From the IMG/VR virus record IMGVR_UViG_3300017742_000122, positions 1-24,031 of that record: DNA of 24,031 bases, one strand, 5' to 3'. This document shows, piece after piece, positions 8,890 to 16,445 of the stretch; within the stretch, counting starts at the first letter, position 1, and each line of letters begins with the position of its first letter. Made by a program: the position numbers and the translations under genes. Source of the stretch: a virus. The notes beneath the pieces are model-generated. The model was not told the origin of the DNA. It made no database searches and saw nothing but the letters and a program-made list of their open reading frames with translations.

Positions 8890-10041
8890 TCAAAATAAAT
8901 GAGTGAACCTTGCTATTTGTCCTCCATCTTTTTCATGTATAAAGCCCTCGATTGCTTTAGGAGCGTGTTGATACCCGTTCCTGTGGTGCCAGGAATCTGT
9001 CCCTGATGGAGATCTTAAGGCTTCTACTGTTACTCCGTGAAAGTCTTTTGACATTTTATGATGTATGTGGTGTATGTATACGTATCTGTTTTTACACTTA
9101 GACCAAGCCTTTCCAGACTCTTGCGCCATAAGCATCGGAAGGTCTTGCGTTTTAGCTCCATCTCCGTGTGTGGTTCCAATCAAATTATCTCCGTACTCAT
9201 AGTACTTCCTGTGAGATATAGTAACATCGAATGTTATATTATTACAGTCTCGATACCAAGACTTAAGTGCTTCAGCAAGGAAAAACCCATTAGTGTAGTC
9301 GTGATTTGAAGGGTTGTACATGACGTGAACATCTGCTATCTTCATCAGTTCATCTATCACGTCAACATACAACTTCTTCGCGGTGATAAAATTTTCATAC
9401 CACATCCCGTCGGTGTCCTGTGGTGTACCCGCCGTAGTTTGCCTCTTTGGTGTATCAATATGTAAAACATCATTACCAGCTACGAACACTATCTGATCTA
9501 TGTTAAAACCAGAGGCTTTTTGGAGTATTCCAGATACTCCTTCTTTAACTCTTTGCACAGCAATCTGTGTGTTGTAATCCTCTCCTGTCTCAAAGGATGT
9601 TGCTAACTTGCCAATATGTATATCAGCAGGATCAACAACAAGTAGGCAAGGAAAAGCTTGCTTAGGTCGCTCAATTGTTTCATATTTAAATGTATGTGAT
9701 TTAACTTCCTCTATGTGGTCTTTAAGCATCTGCTCAAACGTAACGCCTTCGTTTTCTGTAGGCCTAAACTGTATAGACCAATGCTTGTCTTTGTTCCAAG
9801 CAAGACCAACAGATCCAATGTCAATACCCCTCTCATCACATGCAGCCGCTAGTGCAGGCTGATCATCCTCTCTTTTTTTATTTCTAAGCGTGTATGATAT
9901 TTGCCTTCGTGTTCTCTCTACAGATCTATCAAGGTCTGTTATGCTTAAATCATTATGGATTTTTTTTGCAATATGGGTAATGTTTCTCTCACCCATGTCC
10001 CAGTATTCGTGGGCCATTTTGTTTATTTTACTCATATTCAT
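8890..10041 (-). CDS. Calcineurin-like metallophosphoesterase with N-terminal helix-turn-helix-like region
   Basis: The 383-residue protein has the ordered metallophosphoesterase motifs: DIH (D140, H142), GND (189-191), NHD (246-248), THGD (291-294) and HIHH (325-328). These residues usually bind two metal ions and cut phosphodiester or phosphomonoester bonds. The first 60 residues (EYWDMGERNITHIAKKIHND) look like a small HTH that could bind DNA. Phages often carry such enzymes near replication genes, and a nuclease role resembling SbcD/Mre11 is possible, but the substrate is not shown. The start at 10041 overlaps the preceding 57-residue gene by 14 nt; an ATG two codons later is an alternative. 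Confidence 0.8.
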   Translation of the reverse strand: MNMSKINKMAHEYWDMGERNITHIAKKIHNDLSITDLDRSVERTRRQISYTLRNKKREDDQPALAAACDERGIDIGSVGLAWNKDKHWSIQFRPTENEGVTFEQMLKDHIEEVKSHTFKYETIERPKQAFPCLLVVDPADIHIGKLATSFETGEDYNTQIAVQRVKEGVSGILQKASGFNIDQIVFVAGNDVLHIDTPKRQTTAGTPQDTDGMWYENFITAKKLYVDVIDELMKIADVHVMYNPSNHDYTNGFFLAEALKSWYRDCNNITFDVTISHRKYYEYGDNLIGTTHGDGAKTQDLPMLMAQESGKAWSKCKNRYVYIHHIHHKMSKDFHGVTVEALRSPSGTDSWHHRNGYQHAPKAIEGFIHEKDGGQIARFTHLF

Positions 10042-10201
10042 CTTGAAGGTCGTTTTGCATTTGTGAAATATGCTCTTTCATATCCTGAAGGATGTCACGA
10101 GTACGCTGTGCATCATCTCTAAAGTATGAATCAAAAAGGTCCATCAATCTTTCATTTATAAATGAACAAACATTGACAATATACTTAAGTCTTTGATTCA
10201 C
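10028..10201 (-). CDS. 57-residue helical protein with GTG start
   Basis: Between the stop at 10205 and the phosphoesterase start, one minus-strand frame stays open from a GTG at 10201 to a TAA at 10028. The product begins (M)NQRLKYIVNVCSFINERLMD and continues as a charged amphipathic helix to its end (QMQNDLQDEYE). Its stop overlaps the phosphoesterase start by 14 nt and its GTG lies 3 nt after the upstream stop, matching the tight packing of this operon. The heptad-like pattern suggests coiled-coil assembly. No family was recognised; the non-ATG start is the main doubt. Confidence 0.55.
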   Translation of the reverse strand: MNQRLKYIVNVCSFINERLMDLFDSYFRDDAQRTRDILQDMKEHISQMQNDLQDEYE

Positions 10202-10204
10202 GAT

Positions 10205-10498
10205 CTATTCTTTATCCATATGGGACAAAAATGATTCACCGATTGCTTTATTTATCTTTTTGATTGATCTGTAAATGGCTCGTGAAGCTTTCTTGGTTTC
10301 GTTTCTTTCAGTTTTAGTTGAGCCATATCCAAGGTTCATGTAGAGTATCGAGTCTAACTCTAACATGGCGTCCATTTTTTCTTTATCCTTAATGGACTTT
10401 TTGTGAAGTATTCTATCACAAAACAGTTGAACATTCAACGTAGAAATGTCGAACATTTTCTGTTTTATCTTTTTGTATTCAATTTCAAATTGGCTCAT
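10205..10498 (-). CDS. Hypothetical basic helical protein (97 aa)
   Basis: The protein is lysine-rich and mostly helical (EIEYKKIKQKMFDI, AIYRSIKKINKAIGES), with no signal peptide or membrane segment and no known motif. The 48-nt AT-rich gap before its start contains TTG and, about 21 nt on, TAACTTTA (one mismatch to the Bacteroidetes -7 box), so a weak promoter is possible. It lies directly before the 57-residue gene and the phosphoesterase. High positive charge would suit nucleic-acid binding, but this is a guess. Confidence 0.55.
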   Translation of the reverse strand: MSQFEIEYKKIKQKMFDISTLNVQLFCDRILHKKSIKDKEKMDAMLELDSILYMNLGYGSTKTERNETKKASRAIYRSIKKINKAIGESFLSHMDKE

Positions 10499-10546
10499 AA
10501 TAAACTAATTATAAAGTTATATACTTTTTTTGGATTGAACAAAACA

Positions 10547-10801
10547 TTATTTGTTATTTTTTTTATGCATGTGTCTGTATAATTCATATATCTTTCGATT
10601 GTAATTATCTTTGGGATATGTTTCAGGCGACTTGATGATAGTGATTCTCCCATTGCGTATCGTTTCTATCTCTAACAAATACTCATGATTTTTTGGAACA
10701 GGATATATTCTGATCCTATTGTCAAGGCACCAGGCCATTGCACTTACATCTTCTTTTGTTGGACTATAAGTATCATACTTTATTTTCTTTGGTCTTCCCA
10801 T
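10547..10801 (-). CDS. Hypothetical protein starting MGRPKK (84 aa)
   Basis: The N-terminus MGRPKKIKYDTYSP contains a GRPKK element like an AT-hook core, often used for minor-groove binding of AT-rich DNA. The rest mixes short strands (YLLEIETIRNGRITIIK) with a basic helix and ends HMHKKNNK. It starts 2 nt after the stop of the primase-helicase gene, so the two are expressed together and it may be a replication accessory factor. No defined family was recognised. Confidence 0.55.
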   Translation of the reverse strand: MGRPKKIKYDTYSPTKEDVSAMAWCLDNRIRIYPVPKNHEYLLEIETIRNGRITIIKSPETYPKDNYNRKIYELYRHMHKKNNK

Positions 10802-10803
10802 AA

Positions 10804-12600
10804 TTAAAAGGGTAAATCATCTAAATCAAAAGCCTCTTTAGGACTAATAGACTCAATTGGCTGTACAACTTCCTCTCTGTCAAACTCAAATACTGGTGGA
10901 TTATTTCCAGTATAGTATCGACCACTTGGCAGGTGATACTTAAAAACCTCACGACCCATAAGCTCACCTTGAAACTTCATCTTTACTTTCTGAGTTATAA
11001 ATTCTACATCGTTTTCCTCGAAGTAAATGTCATTGTCGTTAACTTCTTTGAAGTGTCTGTATATAGTAAACCCATCGTGTGTTTGGTTTCTAAAGTCTGC
11101 TGATCCAGAAACATCGTAAAGAGTTGGCTTGGTGTATGTCCCATCTTCGTGCTTTTGCATCTTTGTAGGGTGCGCAATCAGGAAGATAATGACATTGTTC
11201 ATTTGTGCAAACAACGTCAATTGTGTAAGAACTCTTTTAATTCTGCTAAGTTCTTGGTCTTTACTGCTGTCAAACTCTAACTTATTGAATGCATCAATTA
11301 CAAATATGTCAACTCCGTAGATAAACATCTGCTCCTTAAACTTCTCTAGCAACCAGCTCCATGTTGGGAACTTATTATCTTCTGGAGCTGTGATGTATAT
11401 CTTTTCCTTGGACCAGTCATAGTATCTTTTAAGCTCTGACTTTTTTATTCTTGGACAGCCTGGATTATCAAAAAAGAAGCTACGACCAAAGAATTTTTCA
11501 ATGAATGTAGTTTGATGCAAGGCCATAGGGTGGTGTTCAGGAGAAAAGAAAGAGGCCTTCATGTCGTAATCCCGTATCAGGTTCATGACGTACCACTCAA
11601 CAAAGTTTGACTTTCCGTGAGAAGGTATCCCTGTCGTAACACATAGGTGTCCTCTCATCACGCTAAACACATCCTTTAATTTGCCGAAGCAACTATGCTT
11701 AGGGTGTATCTTGTCAGGAAGCCCGTTATCATATAAGCTATCTATGTCATCAATCAAGTCTTCAATGGTAAAAGTTCCGCTCGCGGGATACTTCTTTGAG
11801 TCTCTGATAGATTCTTTTAGCACATCCTCGCCATCCTGAAGGTCTCCGTTGGCATCTTTGTTTTTGAAAAGTATTCGTTCGCAACGATAACGACCAAGCC
11901 TTTGTGCTATCTTTTCAGATACCACTTCACCCTTATCATCGTTGTCAGTACAAATGAAAAACTTTTGTACATCCTGAAGATACCTTTCTGAGTTGATCCA
12001 AAAGTCATCATTGTCGTTTGCACCGTTTGGGATGCTAATAGTGTTCTTGTATCCGCACTGATGCATTGCAAGGACATCAAACTCCCCTTCAACAATATAA
12101 ACCTCCTTCTGACCTACTGCCGCATTTATGTTATAGAATAAAGGCTTTGTTGCAGAGGTCTGTGTGAAATTCTTAGATCCCGAACGATACTTTTTGTTTA
12201 CAAGCGTATCGCCTTCAAAGTAGTTGAATACAATGTTGTTTACCTGCTTTCCTAACTGTGGTTGAAAGTAAACCTCTTCTGTTATATCCATATCCTTCAA
12301 GGTTGATTGTCTCAATCCTCTTCCCTCACAATACTTTACAATTTTATCTGAAAGCTTTGTGTAGTTTCTCCAAGTCTGTTCAGGCAACTTGTAGGTAACC
12401 TTTTCCTGAATAGGACTATCGTCACGAATAGAGACAACGTCGCAATGATGACACTTTGCCAAACCTTTCGGTATATTGACGCTTAGACTTCTATCCTTCT
12501 TGTTTGTTCTGTTTGGTGTGCAAGATGGGCAAGTTGTTTTAACTTGACCTGAAGTCTTGCCTTTTAGATCGATACTAGACCAAGGAATTGTTTTAATCAT
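10804..12600 (-). CDS. T7 gp4-like DNA primase-helicase (Twinkle family)
   Basis: The 598-residue protein has every expected part in order. A zinc site with C24, C27, C50 and C53 selects primer start sites. A TOPRIM primase core shows VEGEFD (E171) and CTDNDDKG (D219, D221). A RecA-like helicase domain shows Walker A GIPSHGKS (324-331), FFSPEHHP, Walker B FVIDAFNK (D436) and FLIAHPTK (H477). It should unwind DNA 5' to 3' and make primers at the fork. The C-terminus ends in FDLDDLPF, nearly the tip of Bacteroidetes SSB proteins and of the phage SSB-like gene nearby. Its ATG overlaps the upstream stop (ATGA). Length is close to T7 gp4. Confidence 0.92.
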   Translation of the reverse strand: MIKTIPWSSIDLKGKTSGQVKTTCPSCTPNRTNKKDRSLSVNIPKGLAKCHHCDVVSIRDDSPIQEKVTYKLPEQTWRNYTKLSDKIVKYCEGRGLRQSTLKDMDITEEVYFQPQLGKQVNNIVFNYFEGDTLVNKKYRSGSKNFTQTSATKPLFYNINAAVGQKEVYIVEGEFDVLAMHQCGYKNTISIPNGANDNDDFWINSERYLQDVQKFFICTDNDDKGEVVSEKIAQRLGRYRCERILFKNKDANGDLQDGEDVLKESIRDSKKYPASGTFTIEDLIDDIDSLYDNGLPDKIHPKHSCFGKLKDVFSVMRGHLCVTTGIPSHGKSNFVEWYVMNLIRDYDMKASFFSPEHHPMALHQTTFIEKFFGRSFFFDNPGCPRIKKSELKRYYDWSKEKIYITAPEDNKFPTWSWLLEKFKEQMFIYGVDIFVIDAFNKLEFDSSKDQELSRIKRVLTQLTLFAQMNNVIIFLIAHPTKMQKHEDGTYTKPTLYDVSGSADFRNQTHDGFTIYRHFKEVNDNDIYFEENDVEFITQKVKMKFQGELMGREVFKYHLPSGRYYTGNNPPVFEFDREEVVQPIESISPKEAFDLDDLPF

Positions 12601-13307
12601 AGGTATTGTTTCTTGTGTTTACTCAAGATCATTCCTCTTGAGTTTTTGCCAGTCTTCTTTTTATACCACCTCAAAAAGTATTGCTGATACTCTGTGACAC
12701 TTAAGTTAGACCTTCCGTTCATAGTAGCGTGTTTTGTAAACTCGTCTATGTTTACATCAAAGGATTCATCAGAAAGGTTGAAGTTTTTTTTAATTGCCGA
12801 TACCCATTTAGAATCCTGTAAACTATTTTTTTTGGCATCTTCTATTATTATTATTACTTCTTTATTTATATTATTAATATTATTAGTTGTTGCCCCTTCT
12901 GTGCCCTCTGTGTGCCCTTCCTGTGCCCTTGGCTTGCCCTCTAAATACTTATTACTCTGGTAGGCGTTGTAATTACAGACCTTTACAAGGGTATAAGGCT
13001 TGCCCTTTTTCCCTTTTTTTGGAGTGTTTAGCTTTAACTCCCCTGTTTTTTGTAGTCTATCGAGAGCCCCACGAACTTCTTTTACAGTGAGGCCTGTTTC
13101 ATCGGATAGCTTGCCAAGGGAGGTTATAAAGGTTGACCTTTCAATACTTATTCCTTTCCATTTCTTGTTACGCCAGTTGGCTTTTACAAGGCAGTGTAGG
13201 AAGAGTTTAAACATCTTGTGATCCTCATACCACTCCCACTCCAGAATCTTTCTGTTCAGGAGGACAAATGAGTTTATCGTCACCGAAGTATTTTCTTCTT
13301 GTTTCAA
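12597..13307 (-). CDS. Winged-helix phage replication protein (DnaD/replisome organiser type)
   Basis: The N-terminal half carries the pattern SFVLLNRKILEWEWYEDHKM, then LFLHCLVKANWRNKKWKG, a start common to phage replication initiators, followed by a wHTH segment (LSDETGLTVKEVRGALDRLQ). A low-complexity Asn/Ile linker lies near residues 141-155, and a second helical domain (residues 165-236) resembles DnaD-type C-terminal regions. Such proteins bind origin DNA and help load the helicase, here encoded just downstream with an ATGA overlap. The start at 13307 lies 83 nt inside the upstream DnaA-like gene and cannot move to the next ATG without losing the conserved SFVLLNRKI segment. Confidence 0.75.
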   Translation of the reverse strand: MKQEENTSVTINSFVLLNRKILEWEWYEDHKMFKLFLHCLVKANWRNKKWKGISIERSTFITSLGKLSDETGLTVKEVRGALDRLQKTGELKLNTPKKGKKGKPYTLVKVCNYNAYQSNKYLEGKPRAQEGHTEGTEGATTNNINNINKEVIIIIEDAKKNSLQDSKWVSAIKKNFNLSDESFDVNIDEFTKHATMNGRSNLSVTEYQQYFLRWYKKKTGKNSRGMILSKHKKQYL

Positions 13308-13728
13308 TTGGTATAGATTTTATTGTTCCCATTAAATTAATTACCCTATTTACTAAAGCGTGAGTGAATCTCTTTTGTTTCATCAACTCATCTAAAGGGC
13401 TGCTGTAGTCTTCTTTCATAAGGGGCATGTTGTTCATCACATCTATGTGTATCCTGCTTACTATTTTTTGTATCTCCGTATCGTAAAAAAGTAAATCCTC
13501 AATTTTTTTTGATCCGTGAATTACAGTAGCGTGATTCTTTCCAATCATTTTTCCTATTGCGGCATACCCCATATTGGTATACTTCCGAAGGACATAGAAA
13601 AGAATTTGCCGTGATTCGGCATATTTTCTCTCCCTGGTGTGTACCATTTCGAATGGATTGGCAGAGGTGTGTTTTATAACTACGTCTATTATTGCGTTTG
13701 GTTTCGCAATTAGTTTAACTGATTCCAT
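13225..13728 (-). CDS. Stand-alone DnaA domain IV-like origin-binding protein
   Basis: From the ATG at 13728 the product is about 167 residues. Its first half matches the DNA-binding domain IV of bacterial DnaA: TRERKYAESRQILFYVLRKY, then AAIGKMIGKNHATVIHGSKKI, where NHATV replaces the DnaA signature DHSTV. The ATPase domain is absent, so it cannot act as a full initiator; it may mark a phage origin or compete with host DnaA. An upstream in-frame ATG at 13788 is rejected because the A/T leader lies just before 13728. Its last 83 nt overlap the winged-helix gene in another frame. The neighbours are SSB, wHTH and primase-helicase genes. Confidence 0.78.
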   Translation of the reverse strand: MESVKLIAKPNAIIDVVIKHTSANPFEMVHTRERKYAESRQILFYVLRKYTNMGYAAIGKMIGKNHATVIHGSKKIEDLLFYDTEIQKIVSRIHIDVMNNMPLMKEDYSSPLDELMKQKRFTHALVNRVINLMGTIKSIPIETRRKYFGDDKLICPPEQKDSGVGVV

Positions 13729-13741
13729 AAAATTATATTTT

Positions 13742-13768
13742 AAAAAAGGGAGCCTTGGGCAGACCCCC
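13742..13768 (-). terminator. Possible intrinsic terminator between SSB-like and DnaA-like genes
   Basis: On the minus strand a GGGGG arm and a GGCTCCC arm form an imperfect hairpin (five outer pairs including one G-U, a 4-nt bulge, then two pairs) followed by TTTTTT. It would lower transcription of the replication genes relative to SSB. Stem irregularity keeps confidence modest. Confidence 0.4.
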
Positions 13769-13796
13769 TCATCTTTAACAAAAAACAAACAAATTA

Positions 13797-14129
13797 CTAG
13801 AAAGGCAAGCCGTCATCATCTACTGTTACTTTAGCAGGTGCTGATTGCCCTTGGCCTTGCTTCTCTAGCTTTTTTGTGTCACCATTAGTCCAACCAACAT
13901 ATCCATTGCCTAGGTATGTTTTTGGTTGTTTAGCCTCCCGCTCCTCTTTGCTTTGAGAAACGGTAACACTAGCTTGGTTTCCAAACTGGTCAAGCTCGTC
14001 ATTAATGGTGGTTGTAATTCTAAGGTATTTCTGTATAACCTTTTTACCATTGACTTCTACTTCTTTGGTTTCGATTTTGTCTTTTGGTATCTTGTGTAAA
14101 GCTACCGATGTGTGTGCAATAATTGCCAT
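13797..14129 (-). CDS. Phage SSB-like protein with acidic LPF tip
   Basis: The start at 14129 (MAIIAHTSVALHKI) follows the A/T leader; an earlier in-frame ATG at 14201 would overlap the exonuclease gene and is rejected. The 110-residue product has a short beta-rich region (KYLRITTTINDELDQFGNQASVT), a Gln/Gly/Lys linker, and ends VDDDGLPF. A flexible tail ending in acidic residues plus PF is the hallmark of SSB proteins, used to dock replication and repair partners. The body is shorter than a full bacterial SSB, so it is probably a divergent phage OB-fold protein. Exonuclease and DnaA-like neighbours support a role in replication and recombination. Confidence 0.68.
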   Translation of the reverse strand: MAIIAHTSVALHKIPKDKIETKEVEVNGKKVIQKYLRITTTINDELDQFGNQASVTVSQSKEEREAKQPKTYLGNGYVGWTNGDTKKLEKQGQGQSAPAKVTVDDDGLPF

Positions 14130-14134
14130 ATAAA

Positions 14135-14848
14135 TTAAATTAAAGGTTTCATGATCCGTTCTCCAAGACCAACGGATAGGTCTGTTAAATATTCCCTGCA
14201 TAAATCTATGCGTTCGTACAGTCTTTCGACATCATCTTCATCGTACTTTACGTCAAACCTTTTGATTCTAAGTTCTTCTGGTATGTCGTTGTACTGAAGT
14301 CTTTCATACACCTCATTCTCAAGGTCCATTGGCACCTCAATCATTCCCATCTTCCAACTTAATCTACGCACCTCATCCTGTATAAGATTTGATGGCGTAT
14401 CGACTAAGCAGTAAATTACAGCAGATTCTTCTTTACCAGTCAAAGCCATGTATCCTTGCATTTGCCAATAGTAGTCTTTGCTTGGTAGTACATCACTGTG
14501 CATTGGGAATGTTGTGAAGTCCCAAGAAGATTTTATGTCTATAAGGTGATGTTCATCGTTTATGTCGGGAGTTCCACAAATCTTATCGTTTTCAAAAAAC
14601 TCTTCGTTTTTTTTAAACTTAATGGATCCAACGTTTTCAACAATTTTAATGGAATCTTCTTCTACTTGAATACCTTTGCTCAGATACCGAGATTGAAGCT
14701 CTGTCGTTTTACCAAACAGAGCCTCTTTGTGTATCTCTTGGAGGTACTTCTTTGTAGTTACCGATATAGGGTCCTTCTTGTTTTTTGGCGTAACCATAAG
14801 TTTGCCAAGAGAAGAACACCTAAATTTGTGGTTGTCGAAACTAGTCAT
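14135..14848 (-). CDS. YqaJ / lambda-exonuclease-type PD-(D/E)XK nuclease
   Basis: The 237-residue protein opens with FRCSSLGKLM, typical of this family, and shows the nuclease core: E63/E64 in GIQVEED, D95 in CGTPDI, and D104-I-K106 in LIDIKSS, followed by YYWQMQGYMALTG with the conserved Gln residues that help position DNA. Such enzymes resect double-strand ends 5' to 3' and work with a single-strand annealing protein, which may be the gene at 15573-15959. It lies just upstream of the SSB-like gene, 5 nt apart, and its start overlaps the preceding gene by 8 nt. A close alternative is a Cas4/RecB-type nuclease. Confidence 0.8.
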   Translation of the reverse strand: MTSFDNHKFRCSSLGKLMVTPKNKKDPISVTTKKYLQEIHKEALFGKTTELQSRYLSKGIQVEEDSIKIVENVGSIKFKKNEEFFENDKICGTPDINDEHHLIDIKSSWDFTTFPMHSDVLPSKDYYWQMQGYMALTGKEESAVIYCLVDTPSNLIQDEVRRLSWKMGMIEVPMDLENEVYERLQYNDIPEELRIKRFDVKYDEDDVERLYERIDLCREYLTDLSVGLGERIMKPLI

Positions 14849-15146
14849 TTACAGTCTTGAATCCCTTTGGGCTTATGTGATTCATCCATCTGTTAAAAAC
14901 ATCATTGACATCAAATGTGAGATTAAGGTACTTGATAGAGTTTTCTGTCTGCTCCTGATTTGTTTTTTGAATCTTAGTTACAACCTTAGCTAGTTGCTCG
15001 TGGCCAAACTCATTAACCGCACTCCACGTAGACAGCTGTCCTGTGTGATGGCGTAGAAAAGATAAAAGCACAGTGCTTTCTTCTTGTGTCATGTGAACGT
15101 TTGCGTTCTTCTTTGAAAGGTTAAATAATCTGTTGTCGATTTTCAT
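14841..15146 (-). CDS. Hypothetical protein (101 aa) in the recombination block
   Basis: The protein is helical and moderately charged, with no transmembrane or signal segment (MKIDNRLFNLSKKNANVH, later NEFGHEQLAKVVTKIQKTN). Its stop overlaps the exonuclease start by 8 nt, and its own start follows the A/T leader AATTTAATAACT, whose first part is also the end of the upstream coding sequence. Context suggests an accessory factor of the exonuclease/SSB set, but no motif supports a specific function. Confidence 0.6.
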   Translation of the reverse strand: MKIDNRLFNLSKKNANVHMTQEESTVLLSFLRHHTGQLSTWSAVNEFGHEQLAKVVTKIQKTNQEQTENSIKYLNLTFDVNDVFNRWMNHISPKGFKTVND

Positions 15147-15151
15147 AGTTA

Positions 15152-15571
15152 TTAAATTAAATTAGAGATTAAATTTTTGACTAGGTTTAGTCTTTTGTTT
15201 ATTACTTCTTTTGAATAGTCGGATATGTGAAAGCACTCAACATCCATTCTGAGTTGTTCTGCTTCCTTTTGTAAAGCATTTAAATGCTTATCCCTTATGG
15301 CAACCATTTCCTGTTCTGTGGTAGCCCTGTATATACTGTTTGGCTTACCACTTCTTTCATCGTTAATAGTGCCACACTCCACAATGTGTCCAGAGTTGAC
15401 AAGCTCAGTGAACCTTGGCTGAATCTCATTAGCCCTCTGATTATACATGTTGCAGATTTGCCTAGGAGAAACAGGTTCAAGTTTTTTTATAAGGTTGTAA
15501 ACTTTCTTCCTTTTCTCAGGCAGTTTGTCTAGTATCTCTATGAAGGCTGTGTTTCTATTCTGAACTCCCAT
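15152..15571 (-). CDS. Winged-helix DNA-binding protein
   Basis: Starting at the ATG at 15571 (MGVQNRNTAFIEILDKLPEK) the product is 139 residues; that ATG lies one base after the upstream stop, so the longer in-frame starts at 15601 and 15625 inside the preceding gene are less likely. Residues about 10-80 form a winged helix: RKKVYNLIKK, VSPRQICNMYNQ, IQPRFTELVNSGHIVECG, then a wing ending NSIYRAT. The C-terminal half is a coiled coil (KHLNALQKEAEQLRMDVE). This layout suits a small transcription or replication regulator that dimerises; its target is unknown. Confidence 0.62.
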   Translation of the reverse strand: MGVQNRNTAFIEILDKLPEKRKKVYNLIKKLEPVSPRQICNMYNQRANEIQPRFTELVNSGHIVECGTINDERSGKPNSIYRATTEQEMVAIRDKHLNALQKEAEQLRMDVECFHISDYSKEVINKRLNLVKNLISNLI

Positions 15572-15572
15572 T

Positions 15573-15959
15573 TCACTTTCTTTTGAAGTCTTCTGATTCA
15601 TCCTCTCCAAACACTCCAAGCTCATAGAATCCTGTAAGCTTTAGCACCGCACGAGACATGGCACGTTTCTCTGCCATTTCCATAATGTACCATGTAGCTG
15701 AATTGCCCTCCTTACCAAAGCCGTATTTAGCCGAACCAAAGGTTTCTATTGTCGCATTGTCCTTAACTGCAACAGCCTTAACAACGGCAAAGTCAGGACG
15801 ACACTCAACGACTTCGTACTGAATCTTGATTTGCTCAGAGCCTTGAATCTTGTCGATACCAGACCTAGTGATGATAGTGAAATGTTGATGCTTGAACACA
15901 TCGCTTTCGGATAGTTCGTACTTTTTGTAAAGCCGAACAATCTTGTCTCTGTTAGTCAT
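15573..15959 (-). CDS. Possible single-strand annealing / recombination mediator protein
   Basis: The 128-residue protein has a beta-rich first part (FTIITRSGIDKIQGSE, IKIQYEVVECRPDFAVVKAV) and a C-terminal helix YIMEMAEKRAMSRAVLKLTG followed by an acidic stretch. The 'MAEKRAxxRAxL' helix is shared with several small phage proteins annotated as Rad52-like or other annealing factors. Its place in the block with a lambda-type exonuclease and an SSB-like gene fits a two-component recombination system. The link rests on one motif and context, so it is tentative. The start follows the leader TCTAATTTAATT-ATG. Confidence 0.42.
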   Translation of the reverse strand: MTNRDKIVRLYKKYELSESDVFKHQHFTIITRSGIDKIQGSEQIKIQYEVVECRPDFAVVKAVAVKDNATIETFGSAKYGFGKEGNSATWYIMEMAEKRAMSRAVLKLTGFYELGVFGEDESEDFKRK

Positions 15960-15985
15960 AATTAAATTAGATTTTAGTTTTTAAC

Positions 15986-16435
15986 CTAAGCCTCTACAAC
16001 TTTTTCGTAGTAGAGTTCCTTAAGTTGGTGTGTTGTGGGTATTCTTCTTTTTTTGCACACAGATATAATCTCTTTTACCTTTTCAAAATTTTCATCTGTG
16101 ATCGTCATCTTACCAGTCTTCTCAATATTTTTAGATTGAGACTCGTAGATGTTTAGGGCGCTTGTATATCTTATTGATAAAGACAGTCTTCTTACGTCTT
16201 TGTTGTATGCATAACATAACATGAAGTTTTGAACAGGAAAATATACGTGATTGGACGTGTCAAATAATTCGTATCGTTTATCATCAAACTTCTCTAGCTT
16301 CAGTCTTTTAAAATAAAAAGCCTGTGTGTTGTCGCTAAACTCGTGAAGCCTGTTCATGTCAAGGTCCATGTTTTTCCAAATAACCTTCAACATATACTGT
16401 CGGTCATCGCTTATGTTTTTAAATGGATTGTGCAT
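15986..16435 (-). CDS. Hypothetical protein (149 aa)
   Basis: A soluble protein with no membrane segment or known motif: aromatic and charged in its middle (YFKRLKLEKFDDKRYELFD, HVYFPVQNFMLCYAYNKD) and ending in a lysine/arginine-rich helix (EIISVCKKRRIPTTHQLKE). Its ATG follows the leader AAAATCAATTAA. It lies between the recombination genes and the cluster of tiny unknown genes, so it could belong to either set. Confidence 0.58.
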   Translation of the reverse strand: MHNPFKNISDDRQYMLKVIWKNMDLDMNRLHEFSDNTQAFYFKRLKLEKFDDKRYELFDTSNHVYFPVQNFMLCYAYNKDVRRLSLSIRYTSALNIYESQSKNIEKTGKMTITDENFEKVKEIISVCKKRRIPTTHQLKELYYEKVVEA

Positions 16436-16445
16436 TTAATTGATT

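Noticed and set aside
8618-8893. Spanin (Rz/Rz1-like) pair in overlapping frames
   Set aside because: Neither frame has a signal peptide, lipobox or N-terminal membrane helix.
14130-14201. 24-codon extension of the SSB-like protein
   Set aside because: Lies inside the exonuclease gene; the A/T leader sits directly before the ATG at 14129.
14498-14993. Plus-strand ORFs of 88-120 codons
   Set aside because: Antisense to the exonuclease and its neighbour, Phe/Tyr/Cys-rich, no start signals.
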